Origin: Robbsia sp. KACC 23696
Lineage (GTDB): Bacteria; Pseudomonadota; Gammaproteobacteria; Burkholderiales; Burkholderiaceae
Assembly: GCF_039852015.1 (NCBI RefSeq)
Contig: NZ_CP156626.1
Location: forward strand, 3,072,249-3,136,248
Length of the DNA: 64,000 bases
Direction: 5' to 3'
This document shows, one piece after another, positions 1 through 10,821 of this stretch. Each line of letters starts with the position of its first letter. The first letter of the stretch is position 1. A model generated the notes under the pieces. The model saw nothing but the letters and a program-made list of their open reading frames with translations, did not search any database and was not told the origin of the DNA. The position numbers were made by a program, and so were the translations under genes.

Positions 1-279
1 GCGATCGGTCAAGTCTGGGGTCGTCCGACCAGCACGCCCGAGGCGGGCGCCCTGGCGCATTCGGATGCGTCGGCCAAGTCCGTGCCGCAGGCGGGCAAGC
101 TGATCGGCGCGGAAGCGGCGAACGCAGGCAAGAAAAGCAAGTTGAGCCGGGCGCAGGTCGCGCGTGACAGCTCGCAAGGCGGCGCATCGGGCAGCAACGC
201 TGCCGGCGACACTCCCAACAGCAGCAGCGGTGCGGGCAGCAAGACCGGCCAAGGCAAGCGCGGCGGCAAGTCGCGCTGA
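1..279 (+). CDS. secD: Protein translocase subunit SecD, C-terminal end (partial)
   Basis: Only the last 92 codons are in the window; the gene enters from the left. The visible part starts AIGQVWGRPT, which fits the cytoplasmic edge of the last membrane segment of SecD, and then runs about 75 residues of Ser/Gly/Ala/Lys-rich tail without domain character. The identification rests mainly on secF beginning 16 bp downstream, the usual secD-secF order. SecD and SecF form the proton-driven accessory complex of the SecYEG export channel. The long low-complexity tail is unusual for SecD and is probably lineage-specific. Confidence 0.75.
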   Translation, partial: AIGQVWGRPTSTPEAGALAHSDASAKSVPQAGKLIGAEAANAGKKSKLSRAQVARDSSQGGASGSNAAGDTPNSSSGAGSKTGQGKRGGKSR

Positions 280-294
280 CACCCAGAGGACATC

Positions 295-1260
295 ATGGAA
301 TTCTTTCGTATCCGCAAAGACATCCCGTTCATGCGGCATGCGCTGATACTGAACCTGATCTCGCTGATCACGTTCGTATTGGCAGTGTTTTTCCTCGTGC
401 ATCGCGGGCTGCACCTGTCGATCGAGTTCACCGGCGGTACGGTGATCGAAGTGCAGTACACGCAGCCGGCAAACCTCGAGGCGATCCGCGGCGATCTCGG
501 CACGATCGGCTATGCCGATTCGCAGGTGCAGTCCTTCGGTACGTCGCGCGACGTGCTGATCCGCCTGCCGCTGAAGAAGGGTCCGGACGGCAAGCCGCTC
601 TCCTCGGCCGCGCAGAGCGACCAGGTCATGAGTTCGCTGAAGGCGCAGAACAGCGATGTGGCGCTGCAGCGCGTCGAGTATGTCGGTCCCTCGGTGGGTA
701 AGGAGCTGGCGACCAACGGCCTGCTGGCGCTGGCCTGCGTCGTGGTCGGCATCATGATCTACCTGTCGATCCGCTTCGAATGGAAGTATGCGGTGGCGGG
801 CGTGATCGCCAATCTGCATGACGTGATCATCATCCTGGGCTTCTTCGCCTTCTTCCAGTGGGAGTTCTCGCTGTCGGTGCTCGCGGCGGTCCTGGCCGTG
901 CTCGGCTACTCGGTCAATGAATCGGTCGTGATTTTCGACCGAATCCGGGAGACCTTCCGCAAGGAGAAGAGCCTCGGGACGGTCGGCACGATCAACCACG
1001 CGATCACCAGCACGATCTCGCGGACGATCATCACCCACGGCAGCACCGAAATGATGGTGTTGTCGATGCTGATCTTCGGTGGCGCGACGCTGCATTACTT
1101 CGCCATCGCGCTGACGATCGGCATCCTGTTCGGCATCTACTCGTCGGTTTTCGTCGCGGCAGCGCTGGCGATGTGGCTGGGGGTCAAGCGTGAGGACCTG
1201 ATCCGCACGTCGAAGACGGCGCACGATCCGAACGATCCGAACGCCGGCGCGCAGGTCTAA
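295..1260 (+). CDS. secF: Protein translocase subunit SecF
   Basis: Inner-membrane RND-type subunit that with SecD uses the proton gradient to drive late steps of Sec export. The 321-residue product has the family layout: a first membrane helix at about 15-36, a periplasmic domain at about 38-135 containing the SIEFTGGT signature (42-49), then five helices from about 139. The conserved segment GYSVNESVVIFDRIRE lies at 204-219. Length is normal. An AGAGGA ribosome-binding site sits just before the ATG. It follows secD closely, so the two are one operon, and a strong terminator lies about 60 bp after the stop. Confidence 0.97.
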   Translation: MEFFRIRKDIPFMRHALILNLISLITFVLAVFFLVHRGLHLSIEFTGGTVIEVQYTQPANLEAIRGDLGTIGYADSQVQSFGTSRDVLIRLPLKKGPDGKPLSSAAQSDQVMSSLKAQNSDVALQRVEYVGPSVGKELATNGLLALACVVVGIMIYLSIRFEWKYAVAGVIANLHDVIIILGFFAFFQWEFSLSVLAAVLAVLGYSVNESVVIFDRIRETFRKEKSLGTVGTINHAITSTISRTIITHGSTEMMVLSMLIFGGATLHYFAIALTIGILFGIYSSVFVAAALAMWLGVKREDLIRTSKTAHDPNDPNAGAQV

Positions 1261-1321
1261 GCTGCGGGCGGCCCCGTCCTCCCCTGCCCTTTTCAGCGGC
1301 AGCGCAGGACGCGGGGCATGC

Positions 1322-1362
1322 AAAAAGGGAGGCGCCGAATCGATCGGCGCCTCCCTTTTTTT
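1322..1362. terminator. Bidirectional Rho-independent terminator between secF and the yceI-like gene
   Basis: A perfect inverted repeat with arms AAAAAGGGAGGCGCCGA and TCGGCGCCTCCCTTTTT around a short AT-rich loop. It carries a T-run on either strand, so it can end both secF and the convergent yceI-like gene. Confidence 0.92.
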
Positions 1363-1387
1363 ATCCGCGCCGCAATGGCGCGAACGC

Positions 1388-2005
1388 TTACTTCGTGACG
1401 ATCAGGTGGAACTTGATATCCACTTCGTCCGCCACGACCGAGGTGTCCTTCCACTCGTTCGCGCCGATACCATAGGCCAGACGCTTGATCGACGCCACGC
1501 CGTCGAATGTCTGCGTATTCCCGGCCACCGCGTACGACAGCGGCACCGTGACGTCATTGGTCTTACCCTTAATCGTCAGCTTGCCCTTCACGGTCAGCTT
1601 GCCTGGGCCGGCGGCGGCGATCGACGACGACACAAACGTCGCCTGCGGGTATTTGGCCGAATCGAACCACTCGGCGCTCTTCAACGTGTTGTTGTACTCG
1701 TCCGAGCCGATATCGTAGCTACCGATATCGATGTTCACCTTCGCCGATCCGGCTGCCGGATTGGCCGGATCGAACGTCACGTCGCCGCTGAACTTCTTGA
1801 ATTTGCCGTCCACGGCCACGCTCATCTGCTTGGACGTCGTGATCACCGTGCTCTTTGCGGCATCGATCGGCGCAGCCGACACGGAGGCCGCGCCGAACAA
1901 TGCGCCTGCAGCCATGGCCAACAATACCGCGCGGCTGGCACGCGTCGATTTCAGAACGATCTTATCGGCCATCAAGGACCGAACGTTTACGCTGGAAACC
2001 ATCAT
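1388..2005 (-). CDS. YceI family periplasmic protein
   Basis: A secreted lipocalin-like beta-barrel protein; YceI proteins bind isoprenoid or amphiphilic ligands in the periplasm, but the ligand here is unknown. After an extended basic N-terminus there is a signal peptide ending ASVSA-AP, then the YceI domain with typical strands such as KSTVITTSKQMSV, GSAKVNIDIGSYDIG and a KSAEWFDSAKYPQATF segment. I place the start at 2005 (or the next codon, 2002) because AGGAAG lies directly upstream; a later ATG at 1972 would still leave a full signal peptide. It stands alone, convergent with secF and divergent from the pqi operon. Confidence 0.9.
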   Translation of the reverse strand: MMVSSVNVRSLMADKIVLKSTRASRAVLLAMAAGALFGAASVSAAPIDAAKSTVITTSKQMSVAVDGKFKKFSGDVTFDPANPAAGSAKVNIDIGSYDIGSDEYNNTLKSAEWFDSAKYPQATFVSSSIAAAGPGKLTVKGKLTIKGKTNDVTVPLSYAVAGNTQTFDGVASIKRLAYGIGANEWKDTSVVADEVDIKFHLIVTK

Positions 2006-2329
2006 GTACTTCCTCATATGCGCCAAGCCGGTATGAAATGAGACCAGCTAGCGCTGTTGTCCTGCAGCGTTCCTCCGAGACCGGCCTTCGCCCGCCCACC
2101 CTCCGCAACATCCGTCGGTGGCGCGAACCAAACGGCCGATTACAGACTGGCGCCGTCCTTCCCCCTTGGCCGCCATCGTACCTTATGCGATTTGTTTGCG
2201 CCGAAAAAACACGGCATGTTACGTAGCCACAGCCAGACGGGACTTGCCGTCGGAAGGGCCGATGCATGCCGGCACACGGCATGAAACGATTTGGTAAGAT
2301 GGATCGCAACCGTTGCCCCTGCAAAACAG
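2006..2329. other. Divergent intergenic region, yceI-like / pqi operon
   Basis: No gene is supported here. It must contain promoters for both the yceI-like gene and the pqi operon. A TAAGAT hexamer preceded by TTTGG about 30 bp before the first pqi start is a possible extended -10, but no matching -35 is clear. Confidence 0.5.
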
Positions 2330-3025
2330 ATGGCCTATACCGAACTGATCGCCTGCAAGTATTGTGACAAGCTGCACCGCAAGGTGGTCTTGCCGCGGCG
2401 TTCGGTCGCCCGTTGCACGCGTTGCAGCGCGATTCTGTACCAGCATACCGATGGCCGCGTGGACAAACTGCTCGCCATCGTGCTGACGACGTTCATCGCC
2501 TATCTGATCGCCAATGCGTTTCCGATCGTCGAATTGGAAACGCAGGGCATTACGACGCAAACGACGCTGATCGGCGCCATCTACCAGCTCTGGAACGATG
2601 GTCGCTGGACGATTTCGCTAATGGTTCTGTGCTGCGCGCTGCTGTTTCCGATGTTTGAAACGGTGGCGCTTCTTTACTTATTGATTCCATTGCAATTTCG
2701 CCATCGCCCCCACTATTTCGACGCCGTGCTGCGCGCGCTGCTTGCGGTTCGGCCCTGGGGCATGATCGAGGTCTTCATGCTCGGCGTGCTCGTGACACTG
2801 ATGAAAATGACGAGTGTCGCACGGCTGGTGCCGGAGCCAGCCTTGTTCGCTTTTGGTGCGCTGACGGCGCTTACCGCCCTGACCCTGTCCTTCGATCCGC
2901 ACACGTTGTGGGATAGAGCCGATGCCCGTTGCGGACGCTGGCGCCGTTCGCGTCGTCGTTTGAATGCATTGCGCGCCGCCGATACGGCGATGTCGCGGTC
3001 GATGCAGCAGCCCCCCTCGCCATGA
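2330..3025 (+). CDS. PqiA-like membrane protein (first of two)
   Basis: Inner-membrane protein of the paraquat-inducible PqiA family, which works with an MCE protein (PqiB) in lipid transport between inner and outer membranes. The 231-residue product begins with a zinc-ribbon-like pair of CxxC motifs (Cys9/12 and Cys29/32), followed by about four membrane helices starting near residue 46. That is one PqiA module; the E. coli protein has two modules in one chain. I choose ATG 2330 because it places the zinc ribbon at the N-terminus; an upstream TTG at 2291 is possible. Its stop overlaps the next start (ATGA), so the two are translationally coupled. Confidence 0.88.
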   Translation: MAYTELIACKYCDKLHRKVVLPRRSVARCTRCSAILYQHTDGRVDKLLAIVLTTFIAYLIANAFPIVELETQGITTQTTLIGAIYQLWNDGRWTISLMVLCCALLFPMFETVALLYLLIPLQFRHRPHYFDAVLRALLAVRPWGMIEVFMLGVLVTLMKMTSVARLVPEPALFAFGALTALTALTLSFDPHTLWDRADARCGRWRRSRRRLNALRAADTAMSRSMQQPPSP

Positions 3026-3939
3026 CATCATCCCAATCGGATCAGCCGGATCGCCCCCCGGCATCATCGGACTCGTCGCTTCCAGTGCCGCACGCACCGC
3101 AGCAGCCGGTGGCTGCCGCGGGCGTGGAAACCTCCGGGCCGACGTCGGCGCTGTCCGCCAACGCCGCCGCGGCGGAAACGCACGACACCGGCGAGACCGA
3201 TGCCCCGATGCTCCAGGATCCGCGTGCGACCGTGCCGTTGATGGAGCACGAGGACGTCGAATTACCGGATATCGATACGCCGGCCGCCGAACGTCGGCAT
3301 CGGAACCACCGAGTCAGCGCCCGCACGCGGAACCTGATCGGCTGCACTGACTGCGGCCTGGTGTCGCCCCGGGTCCGTACGATCGATGTTCAATACTGCG
3401 TCCGCTGCGGTTCGCCGCTGCACTCGCGCAAACCCGATTCCACGGCACGCGTCTGGGCCCTGTTGATCGCCGCCGCGCTGCTGTATATCCCGGCGAATCT
3501 GTTGCCGGTGATGCACACGGCGACGCTGCTCGGCGCGTCGGACGACACAATCATGAGCGGCGTCGTGTTTTTCTGGACGACTGGCTCCTATGCACTGGCC
3601 ATCATCGTCTTCGTCGCCAGCATTCTCGTGCCAATGCTGAAGCTCGCCGCCTTATGCGTCTTGAACTACACGGTTCAAACGCGCTCGGATTGGCGACCAG
3701 AGCAACGCACTAAGCTGTATCACATTGTCGAAGCGATCGGCCGCTGGTCGATGCTCGACATCTTCGTCATCACGCTTACCGTGGCGCTCGTCCGTTTCCA
3801 ATCGCTGGCCGTGATTACCGCCGGCCCTGGCGCCGTGGCGTTCGGCTGCGTGGTGGTGCTGACGATGCTCGCCTCACTGAAATTCGATTCCCGGCGTATC
3901 TGGGACCCCATCGACGAATCTGGAACCGCGCGTAAATGA
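3022..3939 (+). CDS. PqiA-like membrane protein (second of two)
   Basis: A second single-module PqiA protein of 305 residues. Residues 1 to about 95 are Pro/Ala/Ser/Asp-rich and look disordered. Then come two CxxC pairs (in IGCTDCGL and YCVRCGS) and four predicted helices, with KLAALCVLNY and the WSMLDIFVITL segment typical of the family. The start at 3022 overlaps the previous stop by four bases, and the stop overlaps the pqiB start in the same way. The two PqiA proteins together match the two halves of fused PqiA, so they likely form one transporter subunit pair with PqiB. Confidence 0.88.
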   Translation: MTSSQSDQPDRPPASSDSSLPVPHAPQQPVAAAGVETSGPTSALSANAAAAETHDTGETDAPMLQDPRATVPLMEHEDVELPDIDTPAAERRHRNHRVSARTRNLIGCTDCGLVSPRVRTIDVQYCVRCGSPLHSRKPDSTARVWALLIAAALLYIPANLLPVMHTATLLGASDDTIMSGVVFFWTTGSYALAIIVFVASILVPMLKLAALCVLNYTVQTRSDWRPEQRTKLYHIVEAIGRWSMLDIFVITLTVALVRFQSLAVITAGPGAVAFGCVVVLTMLASLKFDSRRIWDPIDESGTARK

Positions 3940-5627
3940 GCGATCAGCAGCAACCGCCCCCTCGTACCGACGACCGTACCACCGGTGTGTCGGGCACACC
4001 CCGGACGGGCAGTGCCGGTAGCGGCGGCCCAGGCGGCCTGCCGGACTGGCAGGAACCTGTCGTCGCACCGCGCGGGCGCTGGCTGCCCTCGCTGGTCTGG
4101 CTGATTCCGCTGATCGCGGCCTTGATCGGGATTTCGCTGGTGGTTCGCCAGGTGGTCCAGCAAGGCCCGACCATCACGATCAGCTTCAAGTCGGCCGACG
4201 GCATCGAAAGCGGCAAGACCAAGGTCAAATACAAGGACGTCGATATCGGCGAGGTGAAGTCGGTACGTCTGGCGGACGACCGCTCGCGCGCGATCGTCAC
4301 CGTCGATCTGACGAAGGAAGCCGAGAGTTTCGCGGTCAAGGACACGCGCTTCTGGATCGTCAAACCGCGCGTGGCGGCCAGCGGCGTGTCGGGGCTGAAC
4401 ACGCTGCTGTCGGGCTCGTATATCGGCGTCGATGCCGGTCAGTCGCCGGATAGCGAAAAGGAATTCGTCGGTCTGGAAAACCCGCCCGCGGTCACGCGTG
4501 ACCAGAAGGGGCACCAATATGTATTGAAGGCGGCCGATCTGGGCTCGCTCGATATTGGCTCGCCGGTCTATTTCCGTCGCATCCAGGTGGGTCAGGTAGT
4601 GGCTTACAACCTGAATCCCGATGGCAGCGGCGTCACGCTGCGCGTCTTCATCAATGCGCCCTACGATCAATTCGTCACCGCCAATGCGCGCTTCTGGAAT
4701 GCCAGCGGTGTCGATGTGCGCCTCGACTCGGGTGGCTTCAAGTTGAATACCCAGGGTCTCGCGGCCGTGCTGATCGGCGGCATCGCCTTCCAGGCGCCGC
4801 CGAACGAAGCGCCGGGCAAGGTGGCGGACGACAGCGACACGTTCCGACTGGCCGCCGACGAAGGCACCGCCATGAAGGCGCCGGATACCGATCCGGTGCC
4901 GGTCGTGCTGAACTTCAACCAGTCGCTGCGCGGCCTGGCCGTTGGCGCGAATGTCGATTTCCGCGGCATTACGATCGGCGAGGTCACGCATATCGGTGTC
5001 GACTTCGATCCGAAGAATCAGGAAATCCGCATGCCGGTGACCATCAATGTCTATCCGGAACGTCTGGGCAAGGCCTTTGCCAATGCGATTCGAAAAGACA
5101 GCGCGGATCGCAGCCATCAGTTGTTCGTCTCGATGATCAAGCGCGGGCTGCGCGCGCAATTGCGCACCGGCAACTTCCTGACGGGCCAGCTGTACGTGGC
5201 GATGGACTTCTTCCCGAACGCACCGCCGGTATCGATCAACTACGACACGCAGCCGACCGAGTTGCCGACGCTGCCGAACACGTTGGACGAGCTGCAGCTG
5301 CAGGTGGCGAATATCGCCAAGAAGATCGACAAGATTCCGTTCGATCAGATCGGCAATAACGTCAACACGGCATTGGTCGGTGCGAACAAGCTGTTCGACC
5401 AGCTGAACACGCAGGTGGCGCCGCAGGCCGCGCAGACGCTGCAAGAAGCGAAGAAGACGTTTGCCAGCGCCCAGCAAACCCTGTCGCAGGACTCGCCGCT
5501 GCAAGGCGATGTGCGTCAGGCGATGCGCGAGCTGACCCGTACCGCCCAGCAGCTATCGGTGCTGGCCGATTACCTCGAACGACATCCGGAAGCGCTGCTG
5601 CGCGGAAAAACAGGGAAAGACAAATGA
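3936..5627 (+). CDS. pqiB: PqiB-like MCE-domain lipid transport protein
   Basis: A periplasmic, inner-membrane-anchored MCE protein expected to form a hexameric tube carrying lipids across the envelope. The 563-residue chain has a Pro/Gly-rich cytoplasmic start, one membrane helix at about 48-73, and three MCE (MlaD-like) domains. Each MCE domain is marked by a Gly-rich strand pair: SADGIESGKTKVKYKDVDIG, GSLDIGSPVYFRRIQVG and RGLAVGANVDFRGITIG. A long helical C-terminus follows (about 440-563), as in PqiB. Length matches the family. Four-base overlaps at both ends bind it into the pqi operon. Confidence 0.93.
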   Translation: MSDQQQPPPRTDDRTTGVSGTPRTGSAGSGGPGGLPDWQEPVVAPRGRWLPSLVWLIPLIAALIGISLVVRQVVQQGPTITISFKSADGIESGKTKVKYKDVDIGEVKSVRLADDRSRAIVTVDLTKEAESFAVKDTRFWIVKPRVAASGVSGLNTLLSGSYIGVDAGQSPDSEKEFVGLENPPAVTRDQKGHQYVLKAADLGSLDIGSPVYFRRIQVGQVVAYNLNPDGSGVTLRVFINAPYDQFVTANARFWNASGVDVRLDSGGFKLNTQGLAAVLIGGIAFQAPPNEAPGKVADDSDTFRLAADEGTAMKAPDTDPVPVVLNFNQSLRGLAVGANVDFRGITIGEVTHIGVDFDPKNQEIRMPVTINVYPERLGKAFANAIRKDSADRSHQLFVSMIKRGLRAQLRTGNFLTGQLYVAMDFFPNAPPVSINYDTQPTELPTLPNTLDELQLQVANIAKKIDKIPFDQIGNNVNTALVGANKLFDQLNTQVAPQAAQTLQEAKKTFASAQQTLSQDSPLQGDVRQAMRELTRTAQQLSVLADYLERHPEALLRGKTGKDK

Positions 5628-6460
5628 TCATGCGCCGCAAGCAGACCGATCGGCGAACCCGCCTTGGCCTTTCCGTGTCGTGCCTGCTGGGTGTCCTGGC
5701 GCTCGCGGGCTGCGCCACCTCGCCGGATAGCCAGTACTACACCTTGAGTACCGTCGCGCCCGGCGCGGTGACGACGGCCGACTCGTCGAGCAAGCCGAGC
5801 GACCTCGCGCATCCGTTGATGATCGAGATGACACCGGTCAATATCCCGGATCAGGTGGCGCGCTCGCAGATCGTGACCACGACGGCCGGCTCCGGCCAGG
5901 TTCAGATCGAAGACTACCGGCGCTGGTCGGGGCCCTTGGCCGATGAAATCGGCGGCGCGCTGTCGACGTCGCTGACACGAGCGTTGCCGGCGATCGACGT
6001 CTACCGTGCCCCGCGCCCTGCCGGCGCGACCGTGTATCAGATCACCGTCAATGTGCGACGTTTCGAGTCCGTGATCGGTGAACGTGCCACCGTCGACACC
6101 GTGTGGAGCGTCGTGCGCTCCTCCGATCATCTGACGATGACCTGCCAGACGATCGCAACCGAGCCGGTCTCCTCGGGCTACGACGCCCTGGTGGCCGGCC
6201 ATCGCAAGGCGCTCGCACGCGTGGCGGCCGATATCGGCGCCGCCGTGCAGCAGGAGCGCGCGGAACCGGTACGGCTGCCGAGCGATGCGTCGGATAGCAG
6301 CGCCGATGCGGGCGCGAGCAAGACCGCGAAGGGGCAGAAAGCCGTAAACGGCAAAAAGCCCGCGAATGCGGGCTCGGAAGCAGCGGTGTCACCGGTGTCG
6401 GCCACCCAACCGGCGCCGATTCTGCTCTGTCCGAGCAGCAATCCGGCACCGTCGGCCTGA
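5624..6460 (+). CDS. pqiC: PqiC-like outer-membrane lipoprotein (ABC transport auxiliary family)
   Basis: The last gene of the pqi operon. It encodes a 278-residue lipoprotein with a basic start, hydrophobic stretch and lipobox LAGC (Cys30). The QYYTLS segment right after it and the later RWSGPLADEIGGALSTSL segment are typical of the PqiC/ABC-auxiliary family. PqiC sits on the inner face of the outer membrane and docks with the PqiB tube. The family domain ends near residue 210; about 65 residues of Ala/Ser/Lys-rich tail follow. The start overlaps the pqiB stop (ATGA); a second in-frame ATG two codons on is possible. Confidence 0.88.
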   Translation: MIMRRKQTDRRTRLGLSVSCLLGVLALAGCATSPDSQYYTLSTVAPGAVTTADSSSKPSDLAHPLMIEMTPVNIPDQVARSQIVTTTAGSGQVQIEDYRRWSGPLADEIGGALSTSLTRALPAIDVYRAPRPAGATVYQITVNVRRFESVIGERATVDTVWSVVRSSDHLTMTCQTIATEPVSSGYDALVAGHRKALARVAADIGAAVQQERAEPVRLPSDASDSSADAGASKTAKGQKAVNGKKPANAGSEAAVSPVSATQPAPILLCPSSNPAPSA

Positions 6461-6562
6461 AGCGCGCCCGGCCTCGCCGATAGCGCATAAGCCCCAGGCG
6501 ATGGCAGGCGCCCGCCGGTCATCGCGGGCCGCCAACCGCCTAAGCGGAGGCGGCCCCGACGA

Positions 6563-7972
<1,410 letters not shown>

Positions 7973-8005
7973 TTAGAGACAGCAGGCGCCTGGCCTGCTT
8001 CTTTT

Positions 8006-9496
8006 TTAGCGGCCAGCCGGTGGGGTCGGCGGGGTCGGTCCGCCGGAGCGTGCCGTGCGGGCGGCCGATTGCGCGTGCCGCGCGCGGCCGGCCGCACGGC
8101 GACGGGCCTCGTCGGCCTTCGCCGCGCGCTGCGCCGCTTGCGCGGCGTCCCAGGCGGCAAGGGCATGACCGGCGGCGGCGATTTTAACATCCATGTCGCC
8201 CACCGCCTCGATGATCCCGCCCCCGAGGCATTCGTCACCGTCATACAACACCGCCGATTGACCCGGCGTGACGGCCCATTGCGCGGCATCGAAGCGCAGA
8301 CCGAACGGCGCCAAAGCCGGCGCGGACAGCGCCTCGACATGCGGCGCTGCAAAGGCACCGAGCCCGACGACGGCCTGCGAGCGCCCCCGCTCCGACTGCG
8401 CGATACGCGCCGCGTGCCCGGCCGTATTGCCATCGAGGCGACAGCCGGCATCGGCTTGCCGATAGCGGGTCTTGGCGGCCAGCGTCGGGTAGCGTGCCGC
8501 GTCCGGTGCCACGCCACTGGTCCAGCTCACCTGCCCCGCCACCAGCGTATCGGACAGCAGCCAGGGGTGATCGTGGCCCTGCACGACGTAGAGCGTGTTG
8601 GCGGCCATATCCTTGGCGGCGACGAACCACGGGTCGCCGCTACCGTCCTTGCTGCCGCCCAGGCCGATGCCCTTGCGTTGACCCAAGGTATAAAACGCCA
8701 GGCCGATATGCTCGCCGACGATCTCGCCGTCGGGCGTGCGCATCGGGCCCGGATCGGTCGGCAGGTAACGGTTCAGGAAATCCCGGAACGGTCGCTCGCC
8801 GATAAAACAGATGCCGGTGGAATCCTTTTTTGCCGCGTTCGGCAGCCCGATCTCCGCGGCGATGCGTCGAACCTCCGTCTTCGGCATCTCGCCCAACGGG
8901 AACAGCGTGCGCGACAGTTGATGCTGGTTCAAGCGATGCAAGAAGTAACTCTGGTCCTTCGTCGCATCGAGCGCTTTCAGCAAGGCGAAGCGGCCGGCAC
9001 CGGCGCCGTCGCCCACTTCGCGGACCCGCGCATAGTGACCGGTCGCGATCGTCTCCGCGCCCAATGCCACCGCGTGATCGAGAAAGGCCTTGAACTTGAT
9101 CTCGGCATTGCACAGCACGTCGGGATTCGGCGTCCGGCCAGCGGAATACTCGCGCAGGAATTCGGCGAAGACGCGGTCCTTGTATTCGGCGGCGAAGTTG
9201 ACCGCCTCGACATCGATGCCGATCAGATCGGCGACCGAGACGACGTCGATCCAATCCTGCCGCGTCGAGCAGTATTCGCCGTCATCGTCGTCCTCCCAGT
9301 TCTTCATGAACAGGCCGACGACGTCATAGCCCTGCTGCTTCAACAACCAAGCCGTGACCGACGAATCCACCCCGCCGGACATGCCCACCACGACCCGACG
9401 GCCGCGGCCCACATTCTCGAACGCACGCGTCACGATCGTCGGCGCGCCGGCGCTGCCTGCGTCATCCGGGTTCGTCGATGCGGGGGTGTCTGTCAT
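8006..9496 (-). CDS. mnmA: tRNA-specific 2-thiouridylase MnmA
   Basis: Thiolates U34 of Lys, Glu and Gln tRNAs. The chain has the PP-loop SGGVDSS (40-46), the catalytic Cys129 in [11 protein letters not shown], and Cys230 in [11 protein letters not shown], so it should be active. At 496 residues it is over 100 longer than usual. Extra sequence includes an insert after [11 protein letters not shown] and an Ala/Arg-rich C-terminal tail of about 70 residues. The start at 9496 overlaps the stop of the upstream methyltransferase (ATGA), which fixes it against longer alternatives and implies coupled translation. Confidence 0.95.
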   Translation of the reverse strand: MTDTPASTNPDDAGSAGAPTIVTRAFENVGRGRRVVVGMSGGVDSSVTAWLLKQQGYDVVGLFMKNWEDDDDGEYCSTRQDWIDVVSVADLIGIDVEAVNFAAEYKDRVFAEFLREYSAGRTPNPDVLCNAEIKFKAFLDHAVALGAETIATGHYARVREVGDGAGAGRFALLKALDATKDQSYFLHRLNQHQLSRTLFPLGEMPKTEVRRIAAEIGLPNAAKKDSTGICFIGERPFRDFLNRYLPTDPGPMRTPDGEIVGEHIGLAFYTLGQRKGIGLGGSKDGSGDPWFVAAKDMAANTLYVVQGHDHPWLLSDTLVAGQVSWTSGVAPDAARYPTLAAKTRYRQADAGCRLDGNTAGHAARIAQSERGRSQAVVGLGAFAAPHVEALSAPALAPFGLRFDAAQWAVTPGQSAVLYDGDECLGGGIIEAVGDMDVKIAAAGHALAAWDAAQAAQRAAKADEARRRAAGRARHAQSAARTARSGGPTPPTPPAGR

Positions 9497-10818
9497 GCCT
9501 CTGCTCCACTGTCGTCCACGGCCGGCCGCGGCTTGTTCGGCTTCAGCGAACCGGCCTGCATGTCGAAACGGAACAGCCGGCATTCCAATGCGCCGTTGTA
9601 CAAGGGCGTCTTCTGCGACTCGCGCAAGCGCATCAAGCCCGGCAATCCGCGATCCGAGGTCAGCACGAAAGCGCGCCAATCGACGAAACGCTGCTTCAGC
9701 GCATCGCCCAGCGCATGGAAGAATTCCGGATCGACGCTTTCTTCGGCGCTCGGCTGCGCGCGGGAGAAGCCACGTCCGCCGGCGTCGTCGCGACCGCCGC
9801 CCTGGCCGCGTTCGACGATCTCACCACGCGCATTGCGGCCCCGTACTTCGATTCGCTCGCCGTACGGCGGATTGGCGATCAGGACGCCTGGCACATTCAC
9901 CGGCGGCGTCATCGATCGGGCATCCTGCTGCTTCAACGTCGGCATCGGCAGGCCGGCTCGTTCGAAATTCGCGCGGGCCTTCTGCAGCATGTCACCGGAA
10001 ATATCGCTGCCGTAGATGCCCAAGTGCGCGCGTGAGGACTTCGCCTTGCGGCGCAGGTCCATCGCATCGACCTTCATCTGCTGCCAGGTGCTCACGTCAT
10101 AGCCGCGCAGCTTCTCGAAGGCAAAACGGCGGTCGCTGCCGGGCGGGACGCCCAACGCGATCTGCGTGGCTTCGGCGATAAAGGTGCCGCTGCCGCACAT
10201 CGGATCGTATAAGGTCTGGCCCGGCGCCCAACCCGAGAGCCGCAGGATGCCCGCGGCCAGGTTCTCGCGCAGCGGCGCCGCGCCCTTGTCCAGCCGCCAG
10301 CCGCGCTTGAACAGCGGCTCGCCGGAGGTGTCGAGGTATAGCGTGCAATGCGTCGCCGTCACGAAGGCGAACACGCGCACCTCGGGATGGGCGGTATCGA
10401 TGTCCGGCCGACTGCCGGTCTTCTCACGCAGACGATCGCAGATCGCGTCCTTGATCCGCAGCGTCGTGAATTCGAGGCTCTTCAGCGGCGACTTCACGGC
10501 GGTGACATCCACGCGCAGCGTCTGACGCGCCGAGAACCATTCTTCCCACGCCTGGGCGAGCGCCAGCGCGAAGACGTCACGCTCGTCCTTGTAAGGACCG
10601 GTCGCGATCTTCAGGAGCACCCGGCTGGCAATCCGCGAGTGCAGATTGACGGCGAACGCCGCCGCCCAGCCGCCGCGAAAATGCACGCCGCCAGGCGTTT
10701 CCGCACCCGGCACGATCTTGGCCGCGGCACCGACGCCGCTCGCAAGCTCGCGCAGTTCCGTTGCAAGCGGCCCTTCGAGGCCACGCGGGCAAGGTGCGAA
10801 AAAGTCGAATTGCGTCAT
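9493..10818 (-). CDS. rlmL: THUMP-domain 23S rRNA guanine-N2 methyltransferase (RlmL-type)
   Basis: A SAM-dependent RNA methyltransferase of 441 residues resembling the N-terminal (RlmL) half of E. coli RlmKL, which makes m2G2445 in 23S rRNA. A THUMP RNA-binding domain spans about 45-165. The Rossmann domain has the SAM motif DPMCGSGT (205-212) and catalytic NPPYGER (316-322). A Gly/Arg-rich insert at about 326-362 follows the catalytic motif and is not part of the core fold. No RlmK half is present, as is common in betaproteobacteria. It overlaps mnmA by four bases, pairing two RNA modification genes. Confidence 0.87.
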   Translation of the reverse strand: MTQFDFFAPCPRGLEGPLATELRELASGVGAAAKIVPGAETPGGVHFRGGWAAAFAVNLHSRIASRVLLKIATGPYKDERDVFALALAQAWEEWFSARQTLRVDVTAVKSPLKSLEFTTLRIKDAICDRLREKTGSRPDIDTAHPEVRVFAFVTATHCTLYLDTSGEPLFKRGWRLDKGAAPLRENLAAGILRLSGWAPGQTLYDPMCGSGTFIAEATQIALGVPPGSDRRFAFEKLRGYDVSTWQQMKVDAMDLRRKAKSSRAHLGIYGSDISGDMLQKARANFERAGLPMPTLKQQDARSMTPPVNVPGVLIANPPYGERIEVRGRNARGEIVERGQGGGRDDAGGRGFSRAQPSAEESVDPEFFHALGDALKQRFVDWRAFVLTSDRGLPGLMRLRESQKTPLYNGALECRLFRFDMQAGSLKPNKPRPAVDDSGAEA

Positions 10819-10821
10819 CTA

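Noticed and set aside
3720-5504. 594-codon minus-strand frame opposite pqiB
   Set aside because: Arg/Gln/Leu-rich shadow of pqiB; no domain.
7982-8007. Hairpin with T-run between purB and mnmA
   Set aside because: The stem GCAGGC/GCCTGC is followed by TTCTTTTTT only on the plus strand, but both genes are on the minus strand, so it is not a proper mnmA terminator. No plus-strand transcript is evident.
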